Source: Planctomycetaceae bacterium | GTDB taxonomy: Bacteria > Planctomycetota > Phycisphaerae > Phycisphaerales > SM1A02 | NCBI GenBank assembly: GCA_021297815.1 | Contig: JAJTGK010000010.1 | Coordinates: 1-61,172, forward strand | DNA: 61,172 nucleotides | Direction of reading: 5' to 3' | Shown here: piece after piece, positions 16,957 to 26,435 of the stretch | Position numbering within the stretch: the first letter of the stretch is position 1 | Layout of the letters: every line of letters begins with the position of its first letter | Translations under genes and position numbers: made by a program | Notes under the pieces: model-generated | Told to the model about the DNA's origin: nothing | The model's input: the letters and a program-made list of their open reading frames with translations, nothing else | Databases searched by the model: none

Positions 16957-16997
16957 GTTCAAAACGACGGCGGCCGCGGATTGCTCCGCGGCCGCCG
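16957..16997 (-). terminator. Rho-independent terminator of the dockerin protein gene
   Basis: A perfect 13-bp stem CGGCGGCCGCGGA (16968-16980) with loop TTGC and its complement at 16985-16997. On the minus strand it is followed by TCGTTTTG. It lies 26 bases past the stop of the gene ending at 17023. Confidence 0.85.
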
Positions 16998-17022
16998 CCG
17001 GATTCAGACTGACGAGACTCGA

Positions 17023-18972
17023 TCAGCCCCACGCACCGAGCAGGATGCTGAGGTCGGCGGCGTTGGTCGTGCCATCGCCGTCGATGTCGGTCGAGCCCGA
17101 CTGGCCCCATCCACCGAGCAGGATGCTGAGGTCGGCGGCGTTGACCACGCCGTCGCCGTTCAGGTCGGCGGGGCTGCCCTGCGGCGGACCGTCGATCTTC
17201 AGGATGCCCGAGAGGGTCGCCGTCGCCTGGTACGAACCCGCGAGGATGTAGTAGGTCGTGCCTGCGACGAGGTCCTGCGCCAGCGGGAAGCCCGCGAAGG
17301 TGCCCGTCGCGCCGCCGTTGGTGGCATCGATGAAGCTCGCGAGGTTGCTCGTCGTGCTGCCCGCGATGAGGCACGCGTCGTCGTTGTACGCGATCGCCTC
17401 GAAGCGCGAACCCACGCCCGGGCAGACATCGCCGATGGCAAGCATCGTGTCGCCCGTCGCGCCGCACAGGCTGATGCTGTACGCGCCCGTCGTCGCGGGA
17501 GTGAACGCGAACCACACGGCCTTGTTCACCGTCGCGGTGGTCGTGCCCGCGAGGTTCGACTTCACGGTCTGCGCGACCGTGCCCGTGTTCTCGAAGACAT
17601 TGTCACCGAACACCGCGTCCGCGGCATCGACGCACGCCGGCAGCGGCGGCGGGACCACCGTCACCGAGAGCGGCGACGGCAGCGAGACCTTGGCCGAGTC
17701 CGAGCCGATGATGAAGTAGTACGGAATCGAGGCGATCAGGTCGACCGTGACTTCCGCCGAGTTGCCGCACGCGCTGTCATTGCAGGCGAGCGGGGTGGCG
17801 AGCGGGTCGCAGCTGTCGGTCACCGCGATGCGGGTCTTCTGGCCCGCGGCGCAGGTGCTGATCGTGTACGAGCCCGACGCGGTCGGCGTGTACTTGAAGT
17901 AGTTCGCGCGGTAGATCGTGAAGCCGCAGCTCGTGCCCGTGAGGTCGAGGTTCTGCGCCGTGGTCTGGTTCAGCGCGAGCGAGTTCGTGCCGTTCGTCGC
18001 GGTGGGATTCGTCGAATCGCAGCCGTCGTACCACGGCGTGACCTGCACGCCGTACGGCGAAGGCAGATCGACGCCCGAGACCGCGCTGCCGAGCACGATG
18101 TAGTAGTCCGTGCCGGCCGTCGCCGCGAGGGTGATCGTCTGGCCCGAACCGCAAGCGGTGCCGCACGCGATCACGCTCGAGCCCGCCGCGCATCCGCTCA
18201 GGACCGCGATGCGCGACGCCGAGGCGCCCGCGCAGGTGCTGATGTCGAAGTTGCGGGTCGAAGGCGCGGTGAACTTGTAGTAGTTCGCCTTGTAGATCGT
18301 GCCGCACGAGGTGGTCAGGTCGGCGATATCGGTGTTGCGCACGAACAGATTGTTCGAGCCCGACGACGCGGTGGGGTTCGTGGGCGCGCAGGGGTCGTAC
18401 GGGCCGCTGCCCGCGCCCGTGTCGCCGACGGTGATCGCAACGCCAGGAGCCGTCTCCCAGGCGATCTCGGTGATCGTGCGGTCCGCGCCGCTGATCGAGG
18501 CGCCGATCTGGAACTTGCCCCAGCCGTAGTGCGTGCCGCCGTCCGACGCGATGAAGCGGAAGCCGAAGTAATTCGACGCATTCAGCTGCCAGTTGCCCGC
18601 CGCCGCGCCAACGACCACCGCGCCCGAGCCGAAGCTGCCCGAAGCGCTCACGATCGTGCCGATGGGCAGGTTGCCCGCCGAGCCCGTGGTGATGCCCGGG
18701 TAGCGCATCATGCCCGTGCCCGTGGCGTTGAACCAGGTCAGCGAGGTCGCCGAGTACGGGTTGATGTCCCAACCCGCGACCGCGGAGGCGGCCGAGCCGG
18801 TCGCCAGCGTCTCGACATTGATGTACAGGCCATCGATGTTGGCGGGCACGACCCAGTTCACCGCGGTGTACTGGACATCGGCCACGGCCGTTCCTGCGGT
18901 CACCACGGCAACGGCCGCGAAGTGACGCGCCACACGCTGCGCAAGCAGCGAGCGCTTCTCTGAATTCGACAT
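17023..18972 (-). CDS. Secreted protein anchored by GC-type dockerin repeats
   Basis: A 649-residue exported protein with a signal peptide (about residues 1-31, ending TAVADV). The first about 190 residues form one beta domain that begins VQYTAVNWVVPANIDGLYIN and ends ITEIAWETAPGVAI, a form common in planctomycete exported proteins. Three homologous beta domains of about 125 residues follow (each with pattern YKFTAP or KYTPTAS or AFTPATT, then a conserved ISTC or ISLC), resembling pre-peptidase C-terminal domains. The protein ends with two dockerin-like repeats, ADLNGDGVVNAADLSILLGG and DIDGDGTTNAADLSILLGAW, each a calcium-binding loop plus helix. An AAGGAG lies 7 bases before the ATG. Role unknown; it probably docks to a surface receptor. 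Confidence 0.85.
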   Translation of the reverse strand: MSNSEKRSLLAQRVARHFAAVAVVTAGTAVADVQYTAVNWVVPANIDGLYINVETLATGSAASAVAGWDINPYSATSLTWFNATGTGMMRYPGITTGSAGNLPIGTIVSASGSFGSGAVVVGAAAGNWQLNASNYFGFRFIASDGGTHYGWGKFQIGASISGADRTITEIAWETAPGVAITVGDTGAGSGPYDPCAPTNPTASSGSNNLFVRNTDIADLTTSCGTIYKANYYKFTAPSTRNFDISTCAGASASRIAVLSGCAAGSSVIACGTACGSGQTITLAATAGTDYYIVLGSAVSGVDLPSPYGVQVTPWYDGCDSTNPTATNGTNSLALNQTTAQNLDLTGTSCGFTIYRANYFKYTPTASGSYTISTCAAGQKTRIAVTDSCDPLATPLACNDSACGNSAEVTVDLIASIPYYFIIGSDSAKVSLPSPLSVTVVPPPLPACVDAADAVFGDNVFENTGTVAQTVKSNLAGTTTATVNKAVWFAFTPATTGAYSISLCGATGDTMLAIGDVCPGVGSRFEAIAYNDDACLIAGSTTSNLASFIDATNGGATGTFAGFPLAQDLVAGTTYYILAGSYQATATLSGILKIDGPPQGSPADLNGDGVVNAADLSILLGGWGQSGSTDIDGDGTTNAADLSILLGAWG

Positions 18973-19058
18973 GTTGAACTCCTTCTCTCCTCGTGCGATC
19001 GACGGCTGCTCCGACACGGGGACGACCCGCGCCAGAAACTTGGCAACCCTCCGAACCG

Positions 19059-19086
19059 AAGTTACGACACTTTTACGCAGATTCAA
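19059..19086 (-). promoter_or_regulatory. Possible promoter for the dockerin protein gene
   Basis: On the minus strand TTGAAT (19086-19081) and TAACTT (19064-19059) are 16 bases apart, about 90 bases before the ATG at 18972, in a locally AT-richer patch. The rest of the 337-base divergent gap (18973-19309) holds the GAAGGAG of the subtilase gene and no other feature that I can support. Weak evidence, pattern only. Confidence 0.3.
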
Positions 19087-19309
19087 ACGGAACAGCCTGC
19101 ACAAGCCTCGAAATCCCAACCCTCTGCCATCCCGAGGACCTCGCGCCCTTGCACACGCCAGGAGGGTGTCCACCCCATCGCAAATGGTTGCGTTCAAGGC
19201 CTTTGCGCTTGGCAAGGCCGCTGCCGGCAGTAGGATCGCCCGACACCCCGCGCCTCGGGCGGCCCCGCTGGAAGGGCCTTCCGCTGCGAACCCCGAAGGA
19301 GTCCCCTCC

Positions 19310-21229
19310 ATGTCGTGGATGCCCCGCTTCCTTTCGAAGCCCGCCGCTCTCGCCGCCGCGCTCGTCGCCTCGGCCGCTCCGGTCGCCTTGGGCCAGGACG
19401 CACCCGAATCGATCGATGCCCTCCCGCTCTCGAAGCAGATCCTCGAGGCGAACCCCGACCTTCGCTACGACCCGACCAGCGTGCTCGTGAGGTTCAGCGC
19501 GCGCTCCACCGACGCCGAGCGCAGCGCCGCGATCGCCGCCGTCGACGGCAAGGTGCTCGAGCGCTTCGACATCGTGCCCGGCCTCGTCCACCTCTCCGTG
19601 GGCATCAGCGTCGAGAAGGCGCTGCTCGAGCTCACGATGTCCGACGCCGTCGACTACGCCGAGCCCGACTGGGTCCGCCGCGCCGACGCCGTGCCGAACG
19701 ACCCGAGCTTCAACAACCTCTGGGGCATGCGGAACATCGGCCAGACCGTGAACAACGACGCGGGCGTCGCGGGCGCCGATAGCCGCGCGCACCTCGCATG
19801 GGATGTCTTCACGGGCGACCCGAACTTCGTGATCGCCGTGATCGACGACGGCACGAACAACACGCACCCCGACCTCGCCGCCAACATCTGGTCGAACCCC
19901 GGCGAAACCGCTGGCAACGGCATCGACGACGACGGCAACGGCCGCATCGACGACACCTGGGGCTGGGACTTCTACTCGGGCGACAACAGCCCCTACAACA
20001 CGAAGCATGGCACGCACACCGCGGGCACCGTCGGCGCGGTAGGCAACAACGGCGTCGGCGTCGCGGGCGTGATGTGGCGCTGCAAGATCATGGCGCTGCG
20101 CTTCCTCGGCCAGAACGGCGGATACACGAGCGACGCGATCCTCTGCGTGCAGTACATGACGCAGAAGGGCGTGAAGGTCTCGAACAACTCGTGGGGCGGC
20201 GGCGGCTACTCGCAGGGACTCTACGACGCGATCAACGCGACCAGGAACATCGGCCATGTCTTCGTCGCGTCCGCCGGAAACAGCGGCGTCAACAGCGACA
20301 CCAGCCCCGCGTATCCAGGCGCATACAACCTCGACAACATCATCAATGTCGCGGCCACCGACAACAACGACGGCCGCGCCTCCTTCTCGAACTACGGCGC
20401 GAGCTCGGTCGACATCGGCGCGCCAGGCGTGAACATCCTGTCGACCTACGGAACCTCGAGCTACTCGTACCTGAACGGCACCTCGATGGCGGGCCCGCAT
20501 GTCGCGGGCGCAGCCGCGCTCGTCTACGCCGCGAACCCGAACTACACCTACACGCAGGTCAAGAGCCGCATCCTGTCGACGGCGCGCCCAGTGTCGTCGC
20601 TTTCGGGCCGCTGCGTGACGGGCGGCGTGCTCGATGTGCAGGCCGCGCTCGGCGGACAGGCGCAGAACACGGCGCCGACGGTCACCATCTCGTCGCCCGC
20701 CAACAATGCGGGCTTCGCGCAGGGCTCGAGCATCTCGTTCTCGGGCAGCGCGAGCGACACGCAGGACGGCTCGCTCACCGCGTCGCTCTCGTGGAGCTCG
20801 AGCCTGCAGGGCGCGCTCGGCACGGGTGGCTCGTTCTCGCGCAGCGACCTCGTGCTCGGCACGCACACCATCACGGCGAGCGCCACCGACTCGGGCAGCC
20901 TCACCACCGTCGCGACGGTCGTCGTGACGGTGAGCGATCCAGGCGCCGTGCCCCCCGCCGCGCCAAGCGGCGTCTCGGTCACAGGCGGTGTCGGCTCCGC
21001 AACGGTGCGATGGACCGACAACTCGGCAAACGAGACGGGGTTCGAGATCAAGCGCCAGACGCGCGTGGGCAACTCATGGTCGACCGAGACCGTGGTGGGC
21101 ACCGTGGGCGCGAATGTCACGGAGTTCGTGAACTCGACTGCGGCCGGCAAGTACCGCTACGCGGTGCGTGCGGTGAACGCCTCGGGCGCCTCCGCCTGGA
21201 CGGCCTGGGTCCAGGTCACAGTCAACTGA
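19310..21229 (+). CDS. Subtilisin-like serine protease (S8) with C-terminal Ig/FN3 module
   Basis: A 639-residue preproprotein. The signal peptide ends at VALGQD (about residue 29); an inhibitor I9-like propeptide follows (VLVRFSARSTDAERSAAIAA to AVDYAEPDWVRRA). The catalytic domain has Asp179 in AVIDDGTN, His233 in HGTHTAGT and Ser392 in NGTSMAGPHVAGAAAL, so the triad is complete. From about residue 450 come an Ig-like domain (APTVTISSPANNAGF) and a fibronectin-III domain ending AWTAWVQVTVN. This tail of about 190 residues is closely repeated at the end of the next gene. GAAGGAG lies 9 bases before the ATG. Secreted protease for external protein breakdown or processing of surface proteins. 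Confidence 0.92.
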   Translation: MSWMPRFLSKPAALAAALVASAAPVALGQDAPESIDALPLSKQILEANPDLRYDPTSVLVRFSARSTDAERSAAIAAVDGKVLERFDIVPGLVHLSVGISVEKALLELTMSDAVDYAEPDWVRRADAVPNDPSFNNLWGMRNIGQTVNNDAGVAGADSRAHLAWDVFTGDPNFVIAVIDDGTNNTHPDLAANIWSNPGETAGNGIDDDGNGRIDDTWGWDFYSGDNSPYNTKHGTHTAGTVGAVGNNGVGVAGVMWRCKIMALRFLGQNGGYTSDAILCVQYMTQKGVKVSNNSWGGGGYSQGLYDAINATRNIGHVFVASAGNSGVNSDTSPAYPGAYNLDNIINVAATDNNDGRASFSNYGASSVDIGAPGVNILSTYGTSSYSYLNGTSMAGPHVAGAAALVYAANPNYTYTQVKSRILSTARPVSSLSGRCVTGGVLDVQAALGGQAQNTAPTVTISSPANNAGFAQGSSISFSGSASDTQDGSLTASLSWSSSLQGALGTGGSFSRSDLVLGTHTITASATDSGSLTTVATVVVTVSDPGAVPPAAPSGVSVTGGVGSATVRWTDNSANETGFEIKRQTRVGNSWSTETVVGTVGANVTEFVNSTAAGKYRYAVRAVNASGASAWTAWVQVTVN

Positions 21230-21249
21230 GACGGCTTTCCTGAGCATTC

Positions 21250-21282
21250 GACGGGCGCGGCGATCTCGCCGCGCCCGTCTTT
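21250..21282 (+). terminator. Rho-independent terminator after the subtilase gene
   Basis: A 14-bp stem GACGGGCGCGGCGA (21250-21263) with a 2-base loop and its complement (21266-21279), followed by TTTCATT. It begins 20 bases after the stop codon. Confidence 0.8.
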
Positions 21283-21416
21283 CATTGCGTCCGATTATCA
21301 CAGGCCCACCGCGCACGCTTCGTGTTTCGCAGCCCTTTGCAGACGAAGTCTTTGCGCGCGCCCCTCGGCCCTACCTTCTCCCCGTCGCTTCGTCCGCGAC
21401 GAGGAGTTTCCAGAGA

Positions 21417-23989
21417 GTGAATGATCCGGGCCTTCTGTGCCGTTTCGGAGCGCTGCTCCGTGCGTTCTCGCGCCATGCCGCGGCCGTTGTCGCGCTGAGC
21501 GCGGCCGCGCTGCTCGCAGCGCGCGCGCCTGCGCAGTCGACCGATCTGATCATCTCGGAGTATGTCGAAGGCTCGAGCAACAATCGTGCCATCGAGATCT
21601 ACAACGGCACGCTGTCCAGCGTGAACTTCACCGCCGGCGCCTACCGCCTCGCCATCTACCGCAATGGCGCCGCCTCGCCGTCATCGATCATCTCGCTCAG
21701 TGGAACCCTGCCGAGCAACGGCCGCTGGGTCGTCGTGAGCGCAAGTGCGGGCAGCACGCTCCTCGCCCGCGCCAATCAGACCGCGTCGAACAGCCAGTTC
21801 AGCTTCAATGGCGACGACGCCATCGTGCTGATCAAGGGTGCGACCAACGCGGTCGTCGATGCCTTCGGCCAGACGGGCTTCGACCCGGGCACCGCGTGGA
21901 CCGCAGGCGGCGTGACCACGGTCGATGTCACGCTCGTGCGCAAGCCGACGATCTGCGCGGGCGACATCATCGCGAACAACGCGTTCAACCCTTCGCTCGA
22001 GTGGACGCAGTTCCCGATCGACACCTTCACCAACCTCGGCTCGCATGTCGCGAACTGCATCGACCTCTGCCCGAACGATCCGAACAAGACGCAGCCAGGG
22101 CTCTGCGGCTGCGGCGTACCCGACACCGACAACGACGGCGACGGCACGCCGAACTGCTTCGACGGCTGCCCGAACGACGCAGGCAAGACAGAGCCGGGCG
22201 ACTGCGGATGCGGTGTACCCGATGCAGACTCCGACGGCGATTTCCTGCCCGACTGCGTCGACGGCTGCCCGAACGATCCGTTCAAGTTCTCGCCTGGTCT
22301 GTGCGGCTGCGGCGTGACCGACATCGATTCCGATGGCGACGGCACGGCGAACTGCCTCGACGGCTGCCCGAACGATCCGGGCAAGACGCAGCCAGGTCTC
22401 TGCGGCTGTGGCGTGCCCGACACCGACACCGACGGCGACGGCACGCCCGACTGCAACGACGGCTGCCCGAACGACCCGACCCGAACCGCACCACCGCGGC
22501 AACCTGGTACCTCGACGCCGACGGCGACGGCTTCGGCGACCCGAACGCCACGCTGCTCGCGTGCAAGCAGCCCTCAGGCTATGTCGCGACCGCGGGCGAC
22601 CTCTGCCCCGCCGATCCGCTCAAGCAGGCGCCTGGGCAGTGCGGCTGCGGCGTGCCCGACACCGACACCGATGGCGATGGCACGGCCGACTGCAACGAAT
22701 CGAAGCCCCAGCTGCGGCTGTGGGCCGACAACCCCGCGGTCCGCGCGGGCGGCACGCTCGTGGTCACCGTCGCGATGACCGACCTCGACGACGCCGCGGT
22801 GGGCGCGCAGTTCGCGCTGCACTTCGACGAGACGCGGCTTGCCTTCGCCACCGCCGAAGCGCTGGCGACAGGTCCGATGCCGCGTGAGATCTACGAGTCG
22901 GCCGACAACATCGCCGGAACCCTGATCTACGCGCAAGGCGTGAACGACGGCGCCGCGGGCACCTCGGCCGCGGCCGACCTCGCCGAACTCCGCTTCACCG
23001 CGCTCGAAGACCTCGCGGGCCTCGACGGCTGCGACATCACGCAGCTCGTGCGGTTCGCCGCCGTGCCGCCCGTCAGCACGCGCGTCGCCAACGCGAACGG
23101 CCAGCCCATCGCCGTGCTCCTCTTCGACCTCGGGCCCGTCGATGTCGATGTCACCGCGCCCGTCCTGTCGGGAGTGCCCGCGAACATCAGCGTGCCCGCG
23201 ACCTCGTCGTCGGGCGCCTTCGTGGCGCAACCGTCGGTGACGGCCTCCGACAACTGCGACCCTGAAGTCTCGGTGACGCTCTCGATCGTCTTCCCGAACT
23301 CCTCGACCTCGTCGTCCTGGCCGCTGGATGGAATCTTCCCGATCGGCACGACAAGCGTCTCGTGGAGCGCGACCGACGACGCAGGCAACACCACGACCGC
23401 CGCACGCACGATCACCGTCGTGAACGCCGCGCCCGTCGTCACCATCACCTCGCCCGCGCCGAACAGCCAGTTCTTCCTCAGCACCGCGATCACCTTCAGC
23501 GGAACCGCGATCGACAACGAGCAGGGCAACCTGACCTCGATCCTCGTCTGGACCTCGAACCTCCAGGGCCCGATCGGCTCGGGCGGCTCGTTCACCCGCA
23601 GCGACCTCGTGATCGGCACGCACACGATCACCGCAAGCGCCACCGACATCACGGGTGCCGTGGGAAGCGCCTCGATCCAGGTCATCGTGCTCGACCCAGG
23701 CGCCTTCCTGCCCGCAGCCCCGACGAACCCGAACGCGACCGTCTCGGGCAGCGTGGTCACCGTGACCTGGACGGACAACGCGAACAACGAGCAGTTCTTC
23801 GAGATCCGTCGCCAGCAGCGCCTTTCGAACGGTGGCTGGGGCAACGAGGCGATCGTCGGCACCGTGGGCGCGAATGTGACGAGCTTCTCGCAGTCGCCTG
23901 GCGCTGGACGCTGGCGGTACTCGGTGCGCGCGGTCAACGCCGCAGGCCCCTCGAGCTGGACCGCCTGGGTTCAGATCAATGTGAACTGA
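21417..23989 (+). pseudogene. Secreted lamin-tail / cohesin-like / HYR / FN3 protein, frameshifted by a 5-bp tandem duplication
   Basis: The gene starts at GTG 21417 with GAGGAG upstream and has a signal peptide ending APAQS. Domains in order: a lamin-tail-like domain (LIISEYVEGSSNNRAIEIYN), five or six thrombospondin-3-like calcium repeats of the form DTDNDGDGTPNC, a cohesin-like beta sandwich (LRLWADNPAVRAGGTLVVTV), a HYR domain (TAPVLSGVPANIS to ASDNCDPEV), then the same Ig/FN3 tail as the subtilase before it. The frame changes inside the fifth calcium repeat: ACCCG is present twice in tandem at 22474-22483, and removing one copy restores GCPNDPNRTTAATWYLDADG in frame. As written, the first frame ends at 22778 and the second half is open to 23989. 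Mutation, phase-variable tract or sequencing error are all possible. Confidence 0.85.
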
Positions 23990-23996
23990 GCGGCGT

Positions 23997-24401
23997 TCAC
24001 GCCGTCTGCGTGAGCAGGTAGGTCACGATCGCACCTCCAAGCACGAACCGCACCGCGCCGCGGATCGCGACGACGCTCGGGGTGAGCGGGAATCGCCGCA
24101 CGAGCGCCGAGTAGACCTCGGGCACGATCATCACGAGCGCGCCGAACGCAGCCGACGCCCAGCCGAGCACGGTCACGATGACGCGCGCGTCGGCGACCCA
24201 GAGGTTGTGGCTCAGGCCGACCGCGAGACCCATGAGCAGCGCATAGAGCCCCGTGAAGAACGGCGTGAGCGGATGGCGCATCACCCCGCTCACGATGCCG
24301 ATCCAATGTCGGGCGCGCAGCATCAGGCTCGTGCCCACGACCAAGAGGGCGATGGCGAGGAACCACTCCACGATCTCGTAACGGTTCAGTTCCGCAAGCA
24401 T
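23997..24401 (-). CDS. Small four-helix membrane protein, unknown
   Basis: A 134-residue protein with four hydrophobic segments (about residues 10-28, 44-66, 72-96 and 112-131) and few charges. An AAGGAGG lies 7 bases before the ATG, so it is well expressed on paper. It is convergent with the lamin-tail gene, the two stops being about 10 bases apart. I recognise no family; size and layout recall DoxX-like or DUF-type membrane proteins but no motif confirms this. Confidence 0.7.
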   Translation of the reverse strand: MLAELNRYEIVEWFLAIALLVVGTSLMLRARHWIGIVSGVMRHPLTPFFTGLYALLMGLAVGLSHNLWVADARVIVTVLGWASAAFGALVMIVPEVYSALVRRFPLTPSVVAIRGAVRFVLGGAIVTYLLTQTA

Positions 24402-24677
24402 GATTGGCCTCCTTCGGGTGCAGCCCCACGCTAGCGGCGCGGGGCACGATCGTCGCCTTCGCGGCGAGAAGCGTCCGAAGAAGCGGGAACTTCCCCCGAG
24501 GAATCCGTCGAGCGCGGGCCCCGCCGCACGTTGCCTTCGAAGTCACCTCGCGGCAGCGCTCGGCCTGCCTCGCCACTCCCCGCACGAAGACCGAGGCGAG
24601 GAAAATTCTGAGAATCACCGTACGGCGAACTATCGACGGCACTCCCCTGCGTAGAGAATTCCTAAGGAGCCCTGCCC

Positions 24678-26351
24678 ATGCACCCAGACCATGCCGCCAC
24701 CGTCTCCCGTCGCCGCATCGCCGCCGCGGTCTGCACGCTCGCCATCTCGGCGATCGCGTCCGCCAATGGCGTGACGCAGCTCACCTACGCCTCCAGCTCG
24801 ACGGTCGTCAACGGTGTGCGCTACTTCCACACCGACATCTTCGCCGAGTACGCCACCGAGTGCGAACGCGCGCTTCTCGTGTGGGACATGGACAGCACGA
24901 TGATCAACGCGGGGCCGCTCTGGCACCGCTCCTACCCCGACACGCCCGCGACCATGAAGCCGCTCGCCTATGACGGCAGCGATCCACTGTTCGCGTACGA
25001 CTCGTTCATCTGCATCGGTGGCCGAGAGCAGGTCGATATCTCAGGCCTCTACTGGCTCACCCCCGACTTCCAGGACGGACTGGTCACGGGCACGGGCTCC
25101 GACATCGGCGGCGTCTTCCTCGTGCCGCCGATCGGCCAGTGGAGCTTCGCAGGCCCCGACCGCAAGGTGCGCGTCGCGCGCTTCACGCTGCACGAATCGA
25201 ACTGGAACCCCGACGCGGCGATCTGGTTCTCGTTCCGCATGGCATCGGGCGAGGCGGCACCTGGAAACCCGACCTTCGACACCCTGCAGATCACCGCGCC
25301 CTTCACCCTGCTGCCCGAGTCAACGACGGCGACGCCCGTCGACGAGCCCTCGCCAGAGCCATACTGCTGGCAGGAGAGTTCGGGTGGCGGAGGAGGTGGC
25401 GGCGGAGGTGGTTCGGGCGGCCCGCCTGGCGGCATTCCGAACCCCGATCCCGCCGACTTCGACTTCGACCTCGACGGCAAGTCGGACCTGATGTGGCATC
25501 TGCCCGCGGGCGGAAACACGGCGCGTTGGCTGATGGATGGCATCGTCCGCAAGGGCGGCGGCGCATTCCCGTGGTCGACCTTCGGCGGCTTCCAGGTGCT
25601 TGGCACGGGTGATCAGAACGACGATGGCATGCCCGAGGTCGTGTTCTGGCATCCGCAGGGCCGCTGGGTCATCCTCTGGTCGATCGTGGGTAGCCAGCGC
25701 ATCGCGAACCCATTCATCGGTGACTGGTCGGCCACCAGCTGGACGCCCATCGCCGTGGGCGACTACACGGGCGACGGCCGCATCGACCTGCTTGAGCGCT
25801 TCGGCGGCATCTACTACCGCGTCACGCCGCTTGCGAACTACCGCACCTTCGCGGCTGGGCCTTCGTTCACCCTTCCCGCGGGCCACACCTATGTGACCAC
25901 CGCCGATGTGACGGGCGACGGCATCGCAGAGCTCATCCTGCGCGACGGCGTCAACCGCTACCACGCCATGGTCTCGGTCTACGGTGCTGGCGGCGTGCTC
26001 ATCTCGATGAACCCCGCGCCCGTGCCTGCCGACTGGCGGCTTGCGGGTACGGGCGACCTCGACGGCGACCACGACGACGACCTGGTCTGGCACAACCCGA
26101 CCAACGGCGAGGTGCGCGGCTGGCTCATGCAGGGCGGCATGCGCGTCGAAGGTGCGGTGATCCGCACGGGCGTCGCGCCGCAGTTCGAGCTGGTGTCCGC
26201 CTGCGACACCGACGGCGACGGCGACGACGACCTCTTCTGGCGCGACATCTCGAGCGGCAATGTGTTCGGATGGCGCATGGACGGCCTTGTGCGCGTCGAG
26301 GGCGGGTTCGTCCGCAATGTGTCGCCTGCGTGGAAGGTCGTCAACCGCTAG
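24678..26351 (+). CDS. Secreted VCBS/FG-GAP-like repeat protein
   Basis: A 557-residue exported protein. The signal peptide ends at AIASANG (about residue 29). A globular domain of about 200 residues follows, rich in aromatic residues (VRYFHTDIFAEYATECERAL). A linker with a run of ten glycines (about residues 236-246) leads to a beta-propeller-like region of repeats with the calcium-type loops DFDLDGKSDLMW, DQNDDGMPEVVFW, DYTGDGRIDLL, DVTGDGIAELI, DLDGDHDDDLVWH and DTDGDGDDDLFW. Such repeats occur in surface adhesins and integrin-like propellers. AAGGAG lies 8 bases before the ATG. Binding partner unknown. Confidence 0.8.
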   Translation: MHPDHAATVSRRRIAAAVCTLAISAIASANGVTQLTYASSSTVVNGVRYFHTDIFAEYATECERALLVWDMDSTMINAGPLWHRSYPDTPATMKPLAYDGSDPLFAYDSFICIGGREQVDISGLYWLTPDFQDGLVTGTGSDIGGVFLVPPIGQWSFAGPDRKVRVARFTLHESNWNPDAAIWFSFRMASGEAAPGNPTFDTLQITAPFTLLPESTTATPVDEPSPEPYCWQESSGGGGGGGGGGSGGPPGGIPNPDPADFDFDLDGKSDLMWHLPAGGNTARWLMDGIVRKGGGAFPWSTFGGFQVLGTGDQNDDGMPEVVFWHPQGRWVILWSIVGSQRIANPFIGDWSATSWTPIAVGDYTGDGRIDLLERFGGIYYRVTPLANYRTFAAGPSFTLPAGHTYVTTADVTGDGIAELILRDGVNRYHAMVSVYGAGGVLISMNPAPVPADWRLAGTGDLDGDHDDDLVWHNPTNGEVRGWLMQGGMRVEGAVIRTGVAPQFELVSACDTDGDGDDDLFWRDISSGNVFGWRMDGLVRVEGGFVRNVSPAWKVVNR

Positions 26352-26376
26352 TCGACGCGCAACGCACAACGATCAC

Positions 26377-26408
26377 GGGGCCTGGCTCACGCCGGGCCCC
26401 TTTCGCTT
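26377..26408 (+). terminator. Rho-independent terminator after the VCBS-type gene
   Basis: A 10-bp stem GGGGCCTGGC (26377-26386), loop TCAC and GCCGGGCCCC (26391-26400), then TTTCGCTT; it begins 26 bases past the stop. Confidence 0.75.
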
Positions 26409-26435
26409 GGTCGCGCCCCATGCGCGGTGCGCCGA

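Noticed and set aside
19073-20866. A 597-residue minus-strand open frame opposite the subtilase
   Set aside because: The opposite strand encodes a protease with signal peptide, propeptide and full catalytic triad; the minus frame has no recognisable domain.
22474-22490. Programmed ribosomal frameshift in the lamin-tail gene
   Set aside because: No slippery heptamer or stimulatory hairpin is evident; the 5-bp tandem duplication gives a simpler exact explanation.
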